DNA from: Pseudomonas putida
Lineage (GTDB): Bacteria > Pseudomonadota > Gammaproteobacteria > Pseudomonadales > Pseudomonadaceae
Length of the DNA stretch: 64,000 nucleotides
Assembly (NCBI GenBank): GCA_029953615.1
Contig: CP124529.1
Location: 5,358,494-5,422,493, forward strand
Direction of reading: 5' to 3'
Position 1 is the stretch's first letter. The number at the start of each line of letters is the position of its first letter. The notes below the pieces were generated by a model that was not told the origin of the DNA, did not search any database, and saw nothing but the letters and a program-made list of their open reading frames with translations. The position numbers and the translations under genes are program-made. Shown piece by piece: positions 34,639 through 42,281 of the stretch.

Positions 34639-35001
34639 CTATCGGCGAGACCCCTTCTCCCCCCTCTTTTCAGACTGCTTTTCCTGCTCTTCGCTCCAAC
34701 GCTTCCTGAACTCTTCGTCCAGTGCGAACACTGCGGCGTCGAACTCTTCGCGGCATATCACCGAAGGGTAGCGGTCGAGGTATTCGACAATGGCGGACGG
34801 CGCAATAGGCGCAGGCGCACCGAACATGCCAACGTACTGCCTGGACCGTCCAATGTGGCCGTAGGCCTCAAGGATTTCGGCAACTACGTCGTCGATCTCT
34901 GGTGATTCCTGGACCGTCAACCCGAGGCGCTCATGCTTCCAGCGCTTCTTTTCGTTCTCCGGCCCGGCCCAGTCCCTACCCCAGCGATATGCCGCTACTG
35001 C
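34639..35001 (-). CDS. T extension of the tail assembly chaperone (made by -1 frameshift)
   Basis: This frame has no proper start of its own (a TTG at 34920 lies in its middle). It is open from the slippery site of the upstream gene and reads AVAAYRWGRDWAGPENEKKR, WKHERLGLTVQESPEIDDVV, then RYPSVICREEFDAAVFALDE. The block RDWAGPEN...RLGL is typical of GT extensions in lambda-like phages. The product is the G-T fusion that loads tail tube protein onto the tape measure. The join is at 35001. Confidence 0.82.
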   Translation of the reverse strand, partial: AVAAYRWGRDWAGPENEKKRWKHERLGLTVQESPEIDDVVAEILEAYGHIGRSRQYVGMFGAPAPIAPSAIVEYLDRYPSVICREEFDAAVFALDEEFRKRWSEEQEKQSEKRGEKGSRR

Positions 35002-35435
35002 TTTTCCGCTGTTTCTGCTGCCCGCTCCTTGGCCCTGGTCATGATGTCCAAGGCAGCCCGGACAACAGTCCAGTAAACGTCAGGCATCATCTTGAGCAGT
35101 TCAACACCGAGCTTTGGAGTGTATTGGGCCGGGACGCCAGGGTTATCAGCAACGTCCACGCCCTGCCAGTCCTTGATCAAGTGGCGCGCCGCCAATTCAA
35201 AGTACAGGTCATCGCCCGATTCGATCTCGACCTCTGCGACCGCGTCCAAGCTGAAGTCCTTGGTGCCCGCCTTCGTCTGGAGGTCGATCGAATCCAGGTG
35301 GCGCTGAATAATCGCCTTGTGTGACTTGAACATCGGGTTGCCGAAGGACGCTACGAGCAGCTTCGCGCCTGGCGCAAAATCAACCCAGCGCTGCCCATCG
35401 ATATCCAATTCAGGCTTCTTGATGGTGATACCCAT
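34995..35435 (-). CDS. Tail assembly chaperone G with slippery 3' end
   Basis: A 146-residue protein: ITIKKPELDIDGQRWVDFAP, HLDSIDLQTKAGTKDFSLDA, LLKMMPDVYWTVVRAALDIM. It lies between tail tube and tape measure, as lambda G does. Its end carries GCG GAA AAG CAG TAG; the heptamer GGAAAAG at 35007-35001 allows a -1 slip into the T frame before the stop. Both G and GT should be made in a fixed ratio. Confidence 0.82.
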   Translation of the reverse strand: MGITIKKPELDIDGQRWVDFAPGAKLLVASFGNPMFKSHKAIIQRHLDSIDLQTKAGTKDFSLDAVAEVEIESGDDLYFELAARHLIKDWQGVDVADNPGVPAQYTPKLGVELLKMMPDVYWTVVRAALDIMTRAKERAAETAEKQ

Positions 35436-35456
35436 GGTATTCCTCTGCGGTAAAAG

Positions 35457-35486
35457 GCCCGACGCACACCGCAGGGCGCGCCGGGC
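35457..35486 (-). terminator. Weak terminator-like hairpin after the tail tube gene
   Basis: GCCCG / CGGGC stem with a long loop; on the minus strand it is followed by CCTTTTAC. Confidence 0.45.
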
Positions 35487-35492
35487 AAAGGG

Positions 35493-36662
35493 TTAGGCGG
35501 TTACGGTGACAGCGCAGGTGTCGGTCTTGGTGCCGTCTGCAGCGCTGGTCGCGGTGATGGTGGCCGTACCCACGGCCAAGCCTTTGACCAGGCCGGTTGG
35601 GCTCACGCTGGCGATTGCCGGGGCGGAACTGGTCCAGGTGACTTGCTGGCTGGCACCGGACGGGGTGACCACGGCCTCAAGGTCGGCAGTTGCGCCAACT
35701 GCCACACTCAGGGTGGCCGGAGTGACATCCACGGCAGCCACAACGATCGGCGCCGGCAGGCGGGTGATGGTCGGGGCCACGCGGCGGGCGGTGTAGTTCA
35801 GTTCCACCTGGATGATGTCGGTCGAGCCACCATCCGGCCAATCAGCGGTGATTTCCATCTCCGGGATCAGGAACTTGTAACCGCCGTCGGCGTTGCCGAT
35901 GGTGAATTCCAGGCTGATCGCGTCGTTGGTCTTCTGGGCCTTCCACAGCTCATAGGCCATCTTCGACCAGCTGATGGTGATCGCACCGGACGGGGTGAAT
36001 GTGGTGGCAATGATGTTGCCCGGGTACGGGTTGCCGTTCCCGATGCAGCGCTGAGTCTGGACGGCGTTGTCGAACTGCAGGTTGAAGCTGTCGACGCAGG
36101 CGTTGTCCTCGCCCACCTGGACGCCGTTGATCTTCAGGCCGCTGATGTCCTTGAAGCTGAAGCGGCGCTGGCTGGTCTCTGGCTGGGCGTTGATGATGAA
36201 CGAGGTGTTGTCGCCCTTGTCATCCCAGGCGCGCGCGGCCATGGTCGTGGTGACCGTGACCTCGTTGTCGCCCGGGAAATCGAAGTTCATGGTGGCGACT
36301 TGCACGCCGCGGGCAATGGCCGAAACACCGATGTCGGTCGCGTAGGAGGCGATCGAGAAGGTGATACGGTCGTCGCCCATGGTGAGCTGGTGGCTGGCCC
36401 AGGCCTTGCCGAAGCAGGAGGCCATGAACTCGTCCAGCGCACCGAAGCGCCACTTGGTCTCGATATCGCCGCCAACGTCCACGGTGGTCTGGGCAGTGCC
36501 CTGCGACATCCGGGTGAAGCCGATCTCGTTGTTCTCTTCCGAGTTGAAGGTCGGCATCAGGCCGTTGCTGATCCGCGTCAGCACGTTCCAGTCGCCGGCC
36601 GGGGTCACGCCGGGGGTTACTTCTTTGATCCAGGCCAGCTGGACCTTGGCTCCGCTCGACAT
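35493..36662 (-). CDS. Major tail tube protein with Ig-like C-terminal domain
   Basis: A 389-residue protein. The first 300 residues form a tail tube domain (NNEIGFTRMSQGTAQTTVDV, WRFGALDEFMASCFGKAW, RSFSFKDISGL-like region). The last 85 residues are a bacterial Ig-like (Big_2) domain: VTPATLSVAVGATADLEAVV, then TGLVKGLAVGTATITATSAA. Decorative Ig domains on tube proteins project from the tail and may bind the host surface weakly. Family position is between tail terminator and G. Confidence 0.87.
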   Translation of the reverse strand: MSSGAKVQLAWIKEVTPGVTPAGDWNVLTRISNGLMPTFNSEENNEIGFTRMSQGTAQTTVDVGGDIETKWRFGALDEFMASCFGKAWASHQLTMGDDRITFSIASYATDIGVSAIARGVQVATMNFDFPGDNEVTVTTTMAARAWDDKGDNTSFIINAQPETSQRRFSFKDISGLKINGVQVGEDNACVDSFNLQFDNAVQTQRCIGNGNPYPGNIIATTFTPSGAITISWSKMAYELWKAQKTNDAISLEFTIGNADGGYKFLIPEMEITADWPDGGSTDIIQVELNYTARRVAPTITRLPAPIVVAAVDVTPATLSVAVGATADLEAVVTPSGASQQVTWTSSAPAIASVSPTGLVKGLAVGTATITATSAADGTKTDTCAVTVTA

Positions 36663-36692
36663 GCGGTTTCTCCTATCGATAGGCGTAAAAAA

Positions 36693-36708
36693 ACCGCCAT
36701 GTGGCGGT
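36693..36708 (-). terminator. Hairpin before the tail tube gene
   Basis: Stem ACCGCCA / TGGCGGT. On the minus strand it is followed by seven T. It sits inside the late operon. Confidence 0.75.
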
Positions 36709-36721
36709 GGATGTTGAGGGC

Positions 36722-37129
36722 TCAGTAGGCCCGGTATGGGATCGACACGTTCACCTGGTACCAGCCGTGCCCGTCATCGCCAATGGTATTGGCCGAGGCC
36801 GCGTAGTACTCGAATGGCCCGGTCGGGTCGCTGTAGAACTCGAAGTGCTGAACCAGCGTGTCGGCAGCCTTGGTGATGGCCAGCGTTCCCTTGTTACTGG
36901 GCACGAACAGCTGAACCATGATGATGCCGGGCCGGCGAACGCATGGGCCGATGCCGACCTCTGGTGCGCTGGCCAAGCCAGGAACGTCCGCCAGCCTGGC
37001 CCAGATCGGTTTGCCGGCCGGGTTGAACGGCCCTTTGGGGTTGTTCGGGTAATCGACTGCGTCAGCGGGAATTCCCGCCCACTGCGCCATGCGGCCTGTG
37101 ACGATGGCCCGGATTTGTTCGAAGGTCAT
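36722..37129 (-). CDS. Tail terminator protein (DUF4128-like)
   Basis: A 135-residue protein: FEQIRAIVTGRMAQWAGIPA, IMVQLFVPSNKGTLAITKAA and the end GHGWYQVNVSIPYRAY. This is the pattern of small tail-completion (lambda U-like) proteins. It caps the tail tube and joins it to the head. It overlaps the preceding gene by four bases (ATGA). Confidence 0.75.
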   Translation of the reverse strand: MTFEQIRAIVTGRMAQWAGIPADAVDYPNNPKGPFNPAGKPIWARLADVPGLASAPEVGIGPCVRRPGIIMVQLFVPSNKGTLAITKAADTLVQHFEFYSDPTGPFEYYAASANTIGDDGHGWYQVNVSIPYRAY

Positions 37130-37521
37130 GTCCTGTAGGCCTCGGCTACGCCATTGAACGACACCGCGTAGATGCCAGCCGGCGCCTGCTGGGAATGGCC
37201 ATCCTCAAGCGGACCTGCATACGGCAAATTGTTCTGGATGAAGACCTGGGTGTATGGCTCCAGGCCGGTGACTGCTCGAACACCAGCCTGGATGGTTTCG
37301 GCGCCCGTTGGATCGACGTTCACGGTACTGGTGTACACCGGCGCCCCGACGCTGACGATGTTGTTGCCACGGAAGCGTCCGGTATCAACCGGCGACCGCA
37401 GAACGATCTCGTTGAGCATGGCCATGGCGATAACCCTAACTCGCTGGCTCAGTTGCTCTTCAACCACCCCGGTGAACATGCTGGGCGGCGTGCTCCAGCC
37501 TCTGTTCTTGGCCATGGTCAC
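37126..37521 (-). CDS. HK97 gp10-like / minor tail Z-like protein
   Basis: A 131-residue protein: QRVRVIAMAMLNEIVLRSPV, DTGRFRGNNIVSVGAPVYTS, NNLPYAGPLEDGHSQQAPAG. The segment S-P-V-D-T-G-R-x-R-x-N and the L-x-x-G-H-S-Q-Q-A-P-x-G motif are typical of gp10-like neck/tail proteins. It acts at the head-tail joint. Confidence 0.8.
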   Translation of the reverse strand: MTMAKNRGWSTPPSMFTGVVEEQLSQRVRVIAMAMLNEIVLRSPVDTGRFRGNNIVSVGAPVYTSTVNVDPTGAETIQAGVRAVTGLEPYTQVFIQNNLPYAGPLEDGHSQQAPAGIYAVSFNGVAEAYRT

Positions 37522-37898
37522 TTCCTCAGCTGGATTTCGTAGTGCGCCTTGGCTGGATCGATGCCTGGACTGACGATGCGGTACGTCACGGGCTCGCCGG
37601 TGATCAGGTCTGTAGCCGTGATCTGGTGGCCAACTGCGGGCTTGTCGGTGACCTCGTTGGCCAGAGCTATCAGCAGTACATCGCCCACCATGATGTTCAG
37701 GCCATCGATGCGCCGGCTGTCGTAGCTGTCGAGCACGCCGCGGCCGGTGTAGATCACTGGCTGCGCCGTGGTGGTCTCGTTTACCGGGTCCCAGTCGCCG
37801 GGTCCCATGTAGGTACCGGTGAACGTCGATACCGCGTCGGCCAGGTCTTCGTCGAAGGCCTCGGCCAGGTCGGCCTGGATTTCGTCGCGAAGGCCCAT
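37518..37898 (-). CDS. Head-tail joining protein (hypothetical)
   Basis: A 126-residue protein: LRDEIQADLAEAFDEDLADA, FTGTYMGPGDWDPVNETTTA, RRIDGLNIMVGDVLLIALAN. The start at 37898 follows the previous stop directly. By position and length it is a head completion/stopper protein. Exact family is uncertain. Confidence 0.68.
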   Translation of the reverse strand: MGLRDEIQADLAEAFDEDLADAVSTFTGTYMGPGDWDPVNETTTAQPVIYTGRGVLDSYDSRRIDGLNIMVGDVLLIALANEVTDKPAVGHQITATDLITGEPVTYRIVSPGIDPAKAHYEIQLRK

Positions 37899-37900
37899 GG

Positions 37901-38293
37901 CTATCCCCTTTTCACAGCAAAGGCGAACGGATTGCTGCGCCAGGGCGTCAGCAGCGCCAGGGCCAGCTGTACACATGCTGGCTGGGCGACAGTGCTGGTC
38001 TTGTCGATCGAGCCGAAGGTCTTGCTGGTCGATACCGATCCGGCCTTGACGGTCTTCGCCTCGAGCGAGCCCTCAGTCTGCTGCTGGTAAAGCTTGCCTT
38101 GGGAGGCGCATTTGGCCAGCCGCGCGCCTGCCTGCTTCACATCGTCAGGGATGTTGTCCATGTCGATGCCGACCAGGTTGAGCGCGGTCAGATAGGCGTT
38201 CGCCTCGAAGACCGCCTCGTCCTTCAGCTCTGGAGCTGCCCAGTCAGGCCCGAGGATGGCGTCTACGTCGGCCACAGTGATGTAGGTAGCCAT
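37901..38293 (-). CDS. Head-tail adaptor (DnaT-like fold)
   Basis: A 130-residue protein beginning ATYITVADVDAILGPDWAAP, then FEANAYLTALNLVGIDMDNI and VKQAGARLAKCASQGKLYQQ. This pattern is annotated in many phages as putative DnaT-like, but in this position it is the adaptor that binds the portal. I infer an adaptor role. Confidence 0.7.
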   Translation of the reverse strand: MATYITVADVDAILGPDWAAPELKDEAVFEANAYLTALNLVGIDMDNIPDDVKQAGARLAKCASQGKLYQQQTEGSLEAKTVKAGSVSTSKTFGSIDKTSTVAQPACVQLALALLTPWRSNPFAFAVKRG

Positions 38294-38332
38294 CAGGCCT
38301 CCGCTTAAATGAGTGGGGCCAAGGCCCCGGGA

Positions 38333-38935
38333 TTACTGCTGGCCGAGTTCGGCTACCTGCTTCTGCAGCGACTCTTTCGAGGCGTTGGAGCGGTAGGAGA
38401 CATTCGCGGCGTCGAGCTTGGCCTTCAGGGCCTCGACCTCGGGGTCAACGTTCGCTGGCTTGAGGGATTCGATTTGCTTGAGCAGTTCGGCATTCTGCTT
38501 CAGCAGCTCTGCCTTCTCCTGCTCCAGGCCTACGACCTTCTCCACTTCGCCGTCGCGCTCACGCTTGAGGCTGGAAACGCCGGCATTCACCGCCTCCAGC
38601 ACCTCGAACAGGCGCGACGCGGTTTCGCCCAGGTCGCCCGAGGGGCGCTCCAAGCTCTGGACCGCGAACGATTCGACGATCACGCCGATGGAGCCGAGTT
38701 CAGCCGTCAAGCGATCGACAACGTCCTGGCTCAAACTGCCGGCCTCGACGACCACCGCCAAGGCCTGCAGCTCGGGGCGAATGGTTACTTCGGGAACGTC
38801 CTTGGCAGCGCCTTTGCGACCCTCCGCCACGTTGGCGTCGACAATGACCAGCCCATGTTCCCGGGCGAGTTCCTTGACGTTCTCCTGGTACTGGTGGAAC
38901 GGTCCAGCCAGATACCAGATGTTGTTTCTGCTCAT
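38333..38935 (-). CDS. Coiled-coil phage protein beside the capsid gene
   Basis: A 200-residue protein. The N-terminal 60 residues are globular (RNNIWYLAGPFHQYQENVKE, LAREHGLVIVDANVAEGRKG). The middle is a coiled coil (VVGLEQEKAELLKQNAELLK). The last 40 residues (VEALKAKLDAANVSYRSNAS) resemble a HeH/LEM-like helical hairpin. GAGG lies before the ATG at 38935. It is probably a head-associated protein of unknown role. Confidence 0.6.
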   Translation of the reverse strand: MSRNNIWYLAGPFHQYQENVKELAREHGLVIVDANVAEGRKGAAKDVPEVTIRPELQALAVVVEAGSLSQDVVDRLTAELGSIGVIVESFAVQSLERPSGDLGETASRLFEVLEAVNAGVSSLKRERDGEVEKVVGLEQEKAELLKQNAELLKQIESLKPANVDPEVEALKAKLDAANVSYRSNASKESLQKQVAELGQQ

Positions 38936-38984
38936 GCGCTTGTCCTCAGCAGGCCAGGCCACAGGCCCAGCCAGCCATCAGGGT

Positions 38985-39953
38985 TTACTTGGAAGCGTCA
39001 CCGATCAGAGCAACACCGGCGGTGTGCTTGATGCTGGTGGCGGTCTTGTCCCAGTTGGTGCCGGTGGCGATCTCGGCATCGGTCGGGGACTTGCCGCCGT
39101 TGGTTTGATCCCAGGTGTAGCCCTTGAGGCCCAGGCCGAAGTCGTAGTCCACCTGCAGGGTGGTCTCGATGCGCTCCTTGCCGTTGGTGGTCGACACGTT
39201 GCTGACCATGTTGCGGCCGTCGTGCACCAGTGCGGCGCCCTGAACCAGGGACAGGATGATTTCCTTGTTCGGGGTGCCCGTCTGCATCAGCGCCGGGGCA
39301 TCGGTGACCACCGAGACCTTGCCCAGGATGTCGACAACGCGGACGTTGCCAGCCTGGAACAGCTGCTCGGAGTTGGTCAGGGCCTGGCCGATCAGCTTGT
39401 GGTAGGTGGTGCCCTGCATCACCTGGGTTACCAGGTTCTGGCTGGCGTCACCGAACTTGGCGTGGGCGTTGTTCAGACCGACCTGAGTGATGCCGGCGGT
39501 TGCCGAGACGTCGTTGACGGCAGCGGCCTGGGCAGTGATCGCAGCAACCAGCGCAGCGATGGCGGTGTTCAGCTGGTCCTTCAGCAGGATCTCAGCGAAC
39601 GCTCGGGATGCCACCTCGACGCCTTGAGCGGTTGGGCGCTCCAGCCAGGTCATCTGCGACGGCTCGTAGCGAACGGGGCCGAAGCCGCCGGCCACCTTCA
39701 CCGAGGTGTTTTTCAGCTCGGTCAGGTCGGTGATCGGAGCAGCGCCGTTGGCTGCGTAGCGATCGACGCGGCGCTGGGCTGCGGCCAGGGTCTGGAAGAA
39801 CGACTCTTGGAGGAAGTCGCCGGTGAAGCCGTCCGGGGACAGCACGATGGCGCCGCGGCTGGCGGCGTTGAACGCAACGAGCATCTGATCCAGCGTCTCG
39901 ATGGTCGCCGGCATGATGTACTCGTTGAAAACCTGCATTTGCGACAGGGACAT
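38985..39953 (-). CDS. Major capsid protein
   Basis: A 322-residue protein of the gp13-like major capsid group: QMQVFNEYIMPATIETLDQM, AASRGAIVLSPDGFTGDFLQ, then NTAIAALVAAITAQAAAVND and VVTDAPALMQTGTPNKEIIL. It follows the scaffold gene closely, as expected, and is near the usual length. It forms the HK97-fold shell. Confidence 0.83.
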   Translation of the reverse strand: MSLSQMQVFNEYIMPATIETLDQMLVAFNAASRGAIVLSPDGFTGDFLQESFFQTLAAAQRRVDRYAANGAAPITDLTELKNTSVKVAGGFGPVRYEPSQMTWLERPTAQGVEVASRAFAEILLKDQLNTAIAALVAAITAQAAAVNDVSATAGITQVGLNNAHAKFGDASQNLVTQVMQGTTYHKLIGQALTNSEQLFQAGNVRVVDILGKVSVVTDAPALMQTGTPNKEIILSLVQGAALVHDGRNMVSNVSTTNGKERIETTLQVDYDFGLGLKGYTWDQTNGGKSPTDAEIATGTNWDKTATSIKHTAGVALIGDASK

Positions 39954-39965
39954 AGGTGTTTTTCC

Positions 39966-40676
39966 TTACGATTGAGGGAGGTCTGGGAACCGGCTGGCGA
40001 TAGCCGCCGTGCGTTCCGCTTTGTTACCGCCGAAATTGCCTTTTGCGGCCCCGCCGCCCTTTCCAGCACCCCCGGCCCCGCCGCCAGATGCCTTGCTGCC
40101 AGCGATCAGCGGCCCGAAGGCCGGATCGTTGGTGAATTCTGCTTTCAGCTCGTCCAGCGTTGCCGCCGAGAGCTTGCCGGCGGCGTCCAGCACCACAACG
40201 GTTGGTTTACCGTCGCGCTGCTCGACGCTCAGCCGGCGTTCGATATGGGGAAGCAATGCCTTGGCGCTGCCTGGCACGGCCAGAGCAGTCGCGATCTCGG
40301 TGGCGGTGCGGCCCACGGTCAGATCCCGGATCTGGCCTTGCAGGGTGGCGCGCTCGCTTTCGAGGGTGCCGGTCAGCTCAGCTTCGCGGCGGTTGTACTT
40401 CTCGGACCAGGACTTTTCGAGTTCCTCGACGTTGCCAGACTTGCGCAGGGCTTCTTCGCGCTCCAGGCGCGCCTGCTCTTCGGCGTCCTTGCGAGCCTTG
40501 TCGGCCGCCTTCTTCTCGTCGAGCAGTTCCTGCACCTTCGATTTCAGGCCGGATACGTCCTCCTGCTGCGGCAGACCCTCGATGCCCAGGACGAACTTGC
40601 CGTCCTTCTCGACGTACAGTGCTGCTACCGACTCTTCGACGCCTTCGAGGCTGTCCAGTTGGAATTTCAAGGTCAT
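39966..40676 (-). CDS. Capsid scaffolding protein
   Basis: A 236-residue, highly charged helical protein: LKSKVQELLDEKKAADKARK, DAEEQARLEREEALRKSGNV, then a Gly-rich stretch near residues 205-222 and a basic tail. Such features fit a phage scaffold, and it is placed right before the capsid gene. GGGAG precedes the ATG at 40676. Confidence 0.82.
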   Translation of the reverse strand: MTLKFQLDSLEGVEESVAALYVEKDGKFVLGIEGLPQQEDVSGLKSKVQELLDEKKAADKARKDAEEQARLEREEALRKSGNVEELEKSWSEKYNRREAELTGTLESERATLQGQIRDLTVGRTATEIATALAVPGSAKALLPHIERRLSVEQRDGKPTVVVLDAAGKLSAATLDELKAEFTNDPAFGPLIAGSKASGGGAGGAGKGGGAAKGNFGGNKAERTAAIASRFPDLPQS

Positions 40677-40724
40677 TGCTGTCTCCCAGAGACGTTTAGC
40701 AGGCCCTGCCTGCGGGTACAAAAA

Positions 40725-40791
40725 AGCCCCGGCTCAGCCAGGGCTTGGAAATTTCGCGCCACGAAATGGCGGTGATGCGTTTCGTGGCGCG
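40725..40791 (-). terminator. Two hairpins between the sponge-like gene and the scaffold gene
   Basis: CGCGCCACGAAA (40755-40766) pairs perfectly with TTTCGTGGCGCG (40780-40791), directly after the stop at 40794. A second stem AGCCC / GGGCT (40725-40745) is followed on the minus strand by a T-run. Together they look like a partial terminator lowering downstream expression. Confidence 0.65.
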
Positions 40792-40793
40792 GA

Positions 40794-41222
40794 TCAGAAC
40801 AGCGCGATTCGCTCAGCCAGCAGGTCCGAATACTCACGCATGGCACCGAGCTGGGCGGTAAGCAACTCAGCTTCTTTGGCCGGCAAACCCTTGAAAACCT
40901 CGGTGGCGAAAAAGGCCGACAGCTTTCCGACCTTCTCGTCGAGCTGTGCCTTCTCCGCCACGACGCGGACCTGGTGAGGCGCTAGGCCCTCGGTATTGCC
41001 AATCGGCAAATAGGCAGCGTCGAAATGCTCTTTTGGCGACCAGCTGATGTAACCGGCGTGGTCGGGATGATTTGGCTTTCCGCCGTCCTGATACTCGACC
41101 AGGTAGCCTTCATCGGCGCCGCTCTCGTCTGCTGGCAAATCCCAGCCGCGGTATTCGTTGTACGCCAAGCGGGTCATTGCCAGTGCCATGATGGTCTTGG
41201 TGCCAATGTAGAGCTGATTCAT
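40794..41222 (-). CDS. Phage protein with Acb2/Tad1-like hairpin domain (putative signal-nucleotide sponge)
   Basis: A 142-residue protein. Residues 1-75 are a common phage domain (NQLYIGTKTIMALAMTRLAY, NEYRGWDLPADESGADEGYL, GYISWSPKEHF). Residues about 85-142 form a two-helix hairpin, VRVVAEKAQLDEKVGKLSAF then LTAQLGAMREYSDLLAERIA. This is the pattern of the Acb2/Tad1 hairpin (formerly crAss001_48-related) family, whose hexamers trap cyclic nucleotides made by CBASS or Thoeris defences. It lies between MuF and scaffold genes and is followed by strong hairpins. Domain likeness is judged by eye; sponge function is inferred. Confidence 0.62.
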   Translation of the reverse strand: MNQLYIGTKTIMALAMTRLAYNEYRGWDLPADESGADEGYLVEYQDGGKPNHPDHAGYISWSPKEHFDAAYLPIGNTEGLAPHQVRVVAEKAQLDEKVGKLSAFFATEVFKGLPAKEAELLTAQLGAMREYSDLLAERIALF

Positions 41223-41237
41223 GGGTTTCTCCGTGGG

Positions 41238-42281
41238 TTACATTCCTGCCCGCTCGAAAGCCATCGGCTCACGCTCGCGCAGCTGCTTGAGGGTCAGGGT
41301 TCGTCCGTCGTCGTCGACAAACCGATCGATGGTGAGCTCGCCCTTGCTGAACAGCTTGTAGCGAGCCGGGCCGAGCACATCCTCTTGGAACGCTGCCGGC
41401 TGCCGTGCGAGCCATTCGCCGTAGGTGGTCTTGCTGCTGACCTGTTCGGCGCCGTCAGGGCCTACCGCTGGGCGCGTCGAGCCGGGGATATCCCTGGCAA
41501 ACTCGTCCTTGAGCACAGGTATCTCGGTGGTCCGGCAGTTCCAGTGGAACGGCGGAGAAGGTGCAGCCATGGGCACCACAGTGCCGTCCAGGGCGCGGCA
41601 TAGCGGCGTGGTCCTGCCGTCCAGCGTGGCGACCCGGCGTTTTCCCTTCAGGATGTCGTCGTTGTCGGCCATGACCTGCGACCTCGCCGAACTGGCGATG
41701 TGGTTGGTCATGGTCCGCACCAGCGCGCCAGCCTGGTCGCGCTGCTGCACGCCTAGCGATGTGAGCCTGCGGCTGATCTGGTCAGTCGTCTCGCCCAATG
41801 CCGAGCCCACGCGAATCTCGCTGATGATCTCGGCGCACTTCTTGGTGCCGTACTGGTCGAGCGCACCGGCGATGCTGATGCGCTGCCGGCCCTTGCCGAC
41901 CTCCAGGTCGAGCGGATCGGCCAGCGCCGCGGCGGCCACCTGCTCGATGCTGGGCTTGTTCAGCTGGACCACCGTCTTCACGACCTTGCCCAGCAGGGTC
42001 ATGTTGAACTCTGCCTCGTAGCCGCCAAACTCAGTCAGGTCGAGCACGGCCTGCTGCTTCATCTCGCCGTATACGCCCGACAGCTCGCCCTGTAGCTCCT
42101 GAATCTGCTTCTCGTACCGTTGGGTGCCGTAACGGCTCAATCCTTCTGATACGCGCGATTTGGCGGTGCTGATGGCCTTGGTGATGAACTTGGCCAGACG
42201 CTTGAGGCTTCCCCCGGCGTAGCGCTGCACGTGCACCTGGTGGCGAGTCGCTGCGTCCAACAGGTAGCCGTCACTGCTCAT
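41238..42281 (-). CDS. MuF-type minor head protein
   Basis: A 347-residue protein with the phage Mu F domain: SRRLTSLGVQQRDQAGALVR, ARSQVMADNDDILKGKRRVA, TLDGRTTPLCRALDG, then FHWNCRTTEIPV. The order portal-MuF is standard; it is a head morphogenesis protein packaged in low copy. No toxin domain is fused; the C-terminal part (YKLFSKGELTIDRFVDDDGR) is the ordinary MuF tail. The ATG at 42281 is preferred to the upstream GTG because GGAGG fits it. Confidence 0.87.
   Translation of the reverse strand: MSSDGYLLDAATRHQVHVQRYAGGSLKRLAKFITKAISTAKSRVSEGLSRYGTQRYEKQIQELQGELSGVYGEMKQQAVLDLTEFGGYEAEFNMTLLGKVVKTVVQLNKPSIEQVAAAALADPLDLEVGKGRQRISIAGALDQYGTKKCAEIISEIRVGSALGETTDQISRRLTSLGVQQRDQAGALVRTMTNHIASSARSQVMADNDDILKGKRRVATLDGRTTPLCRALDGTVVPMAAPSPPFHWNCRTTEIPVLKDEFARDIPGSTRPAVGPDGAEQVSSKTTYGEWLARQPAAFQEDVLGPARYKLFSKGELTIDRFVDDDGRTLTLKQLREREPMAFERAGM

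Noticed and set aside
35643..36728. 361-codon plus-strand frame opposite the tail tube gene
   Set aside because: Antisense shadow; Gly/Asp/Val-rich from codon bias of the tube protein.
38418..40775. 785-codon plus-strand frame opposite capsid and scaffold genes
   Set aside because: Although very long, it mirrors well supported minus-strand structural genes and shows no family features.
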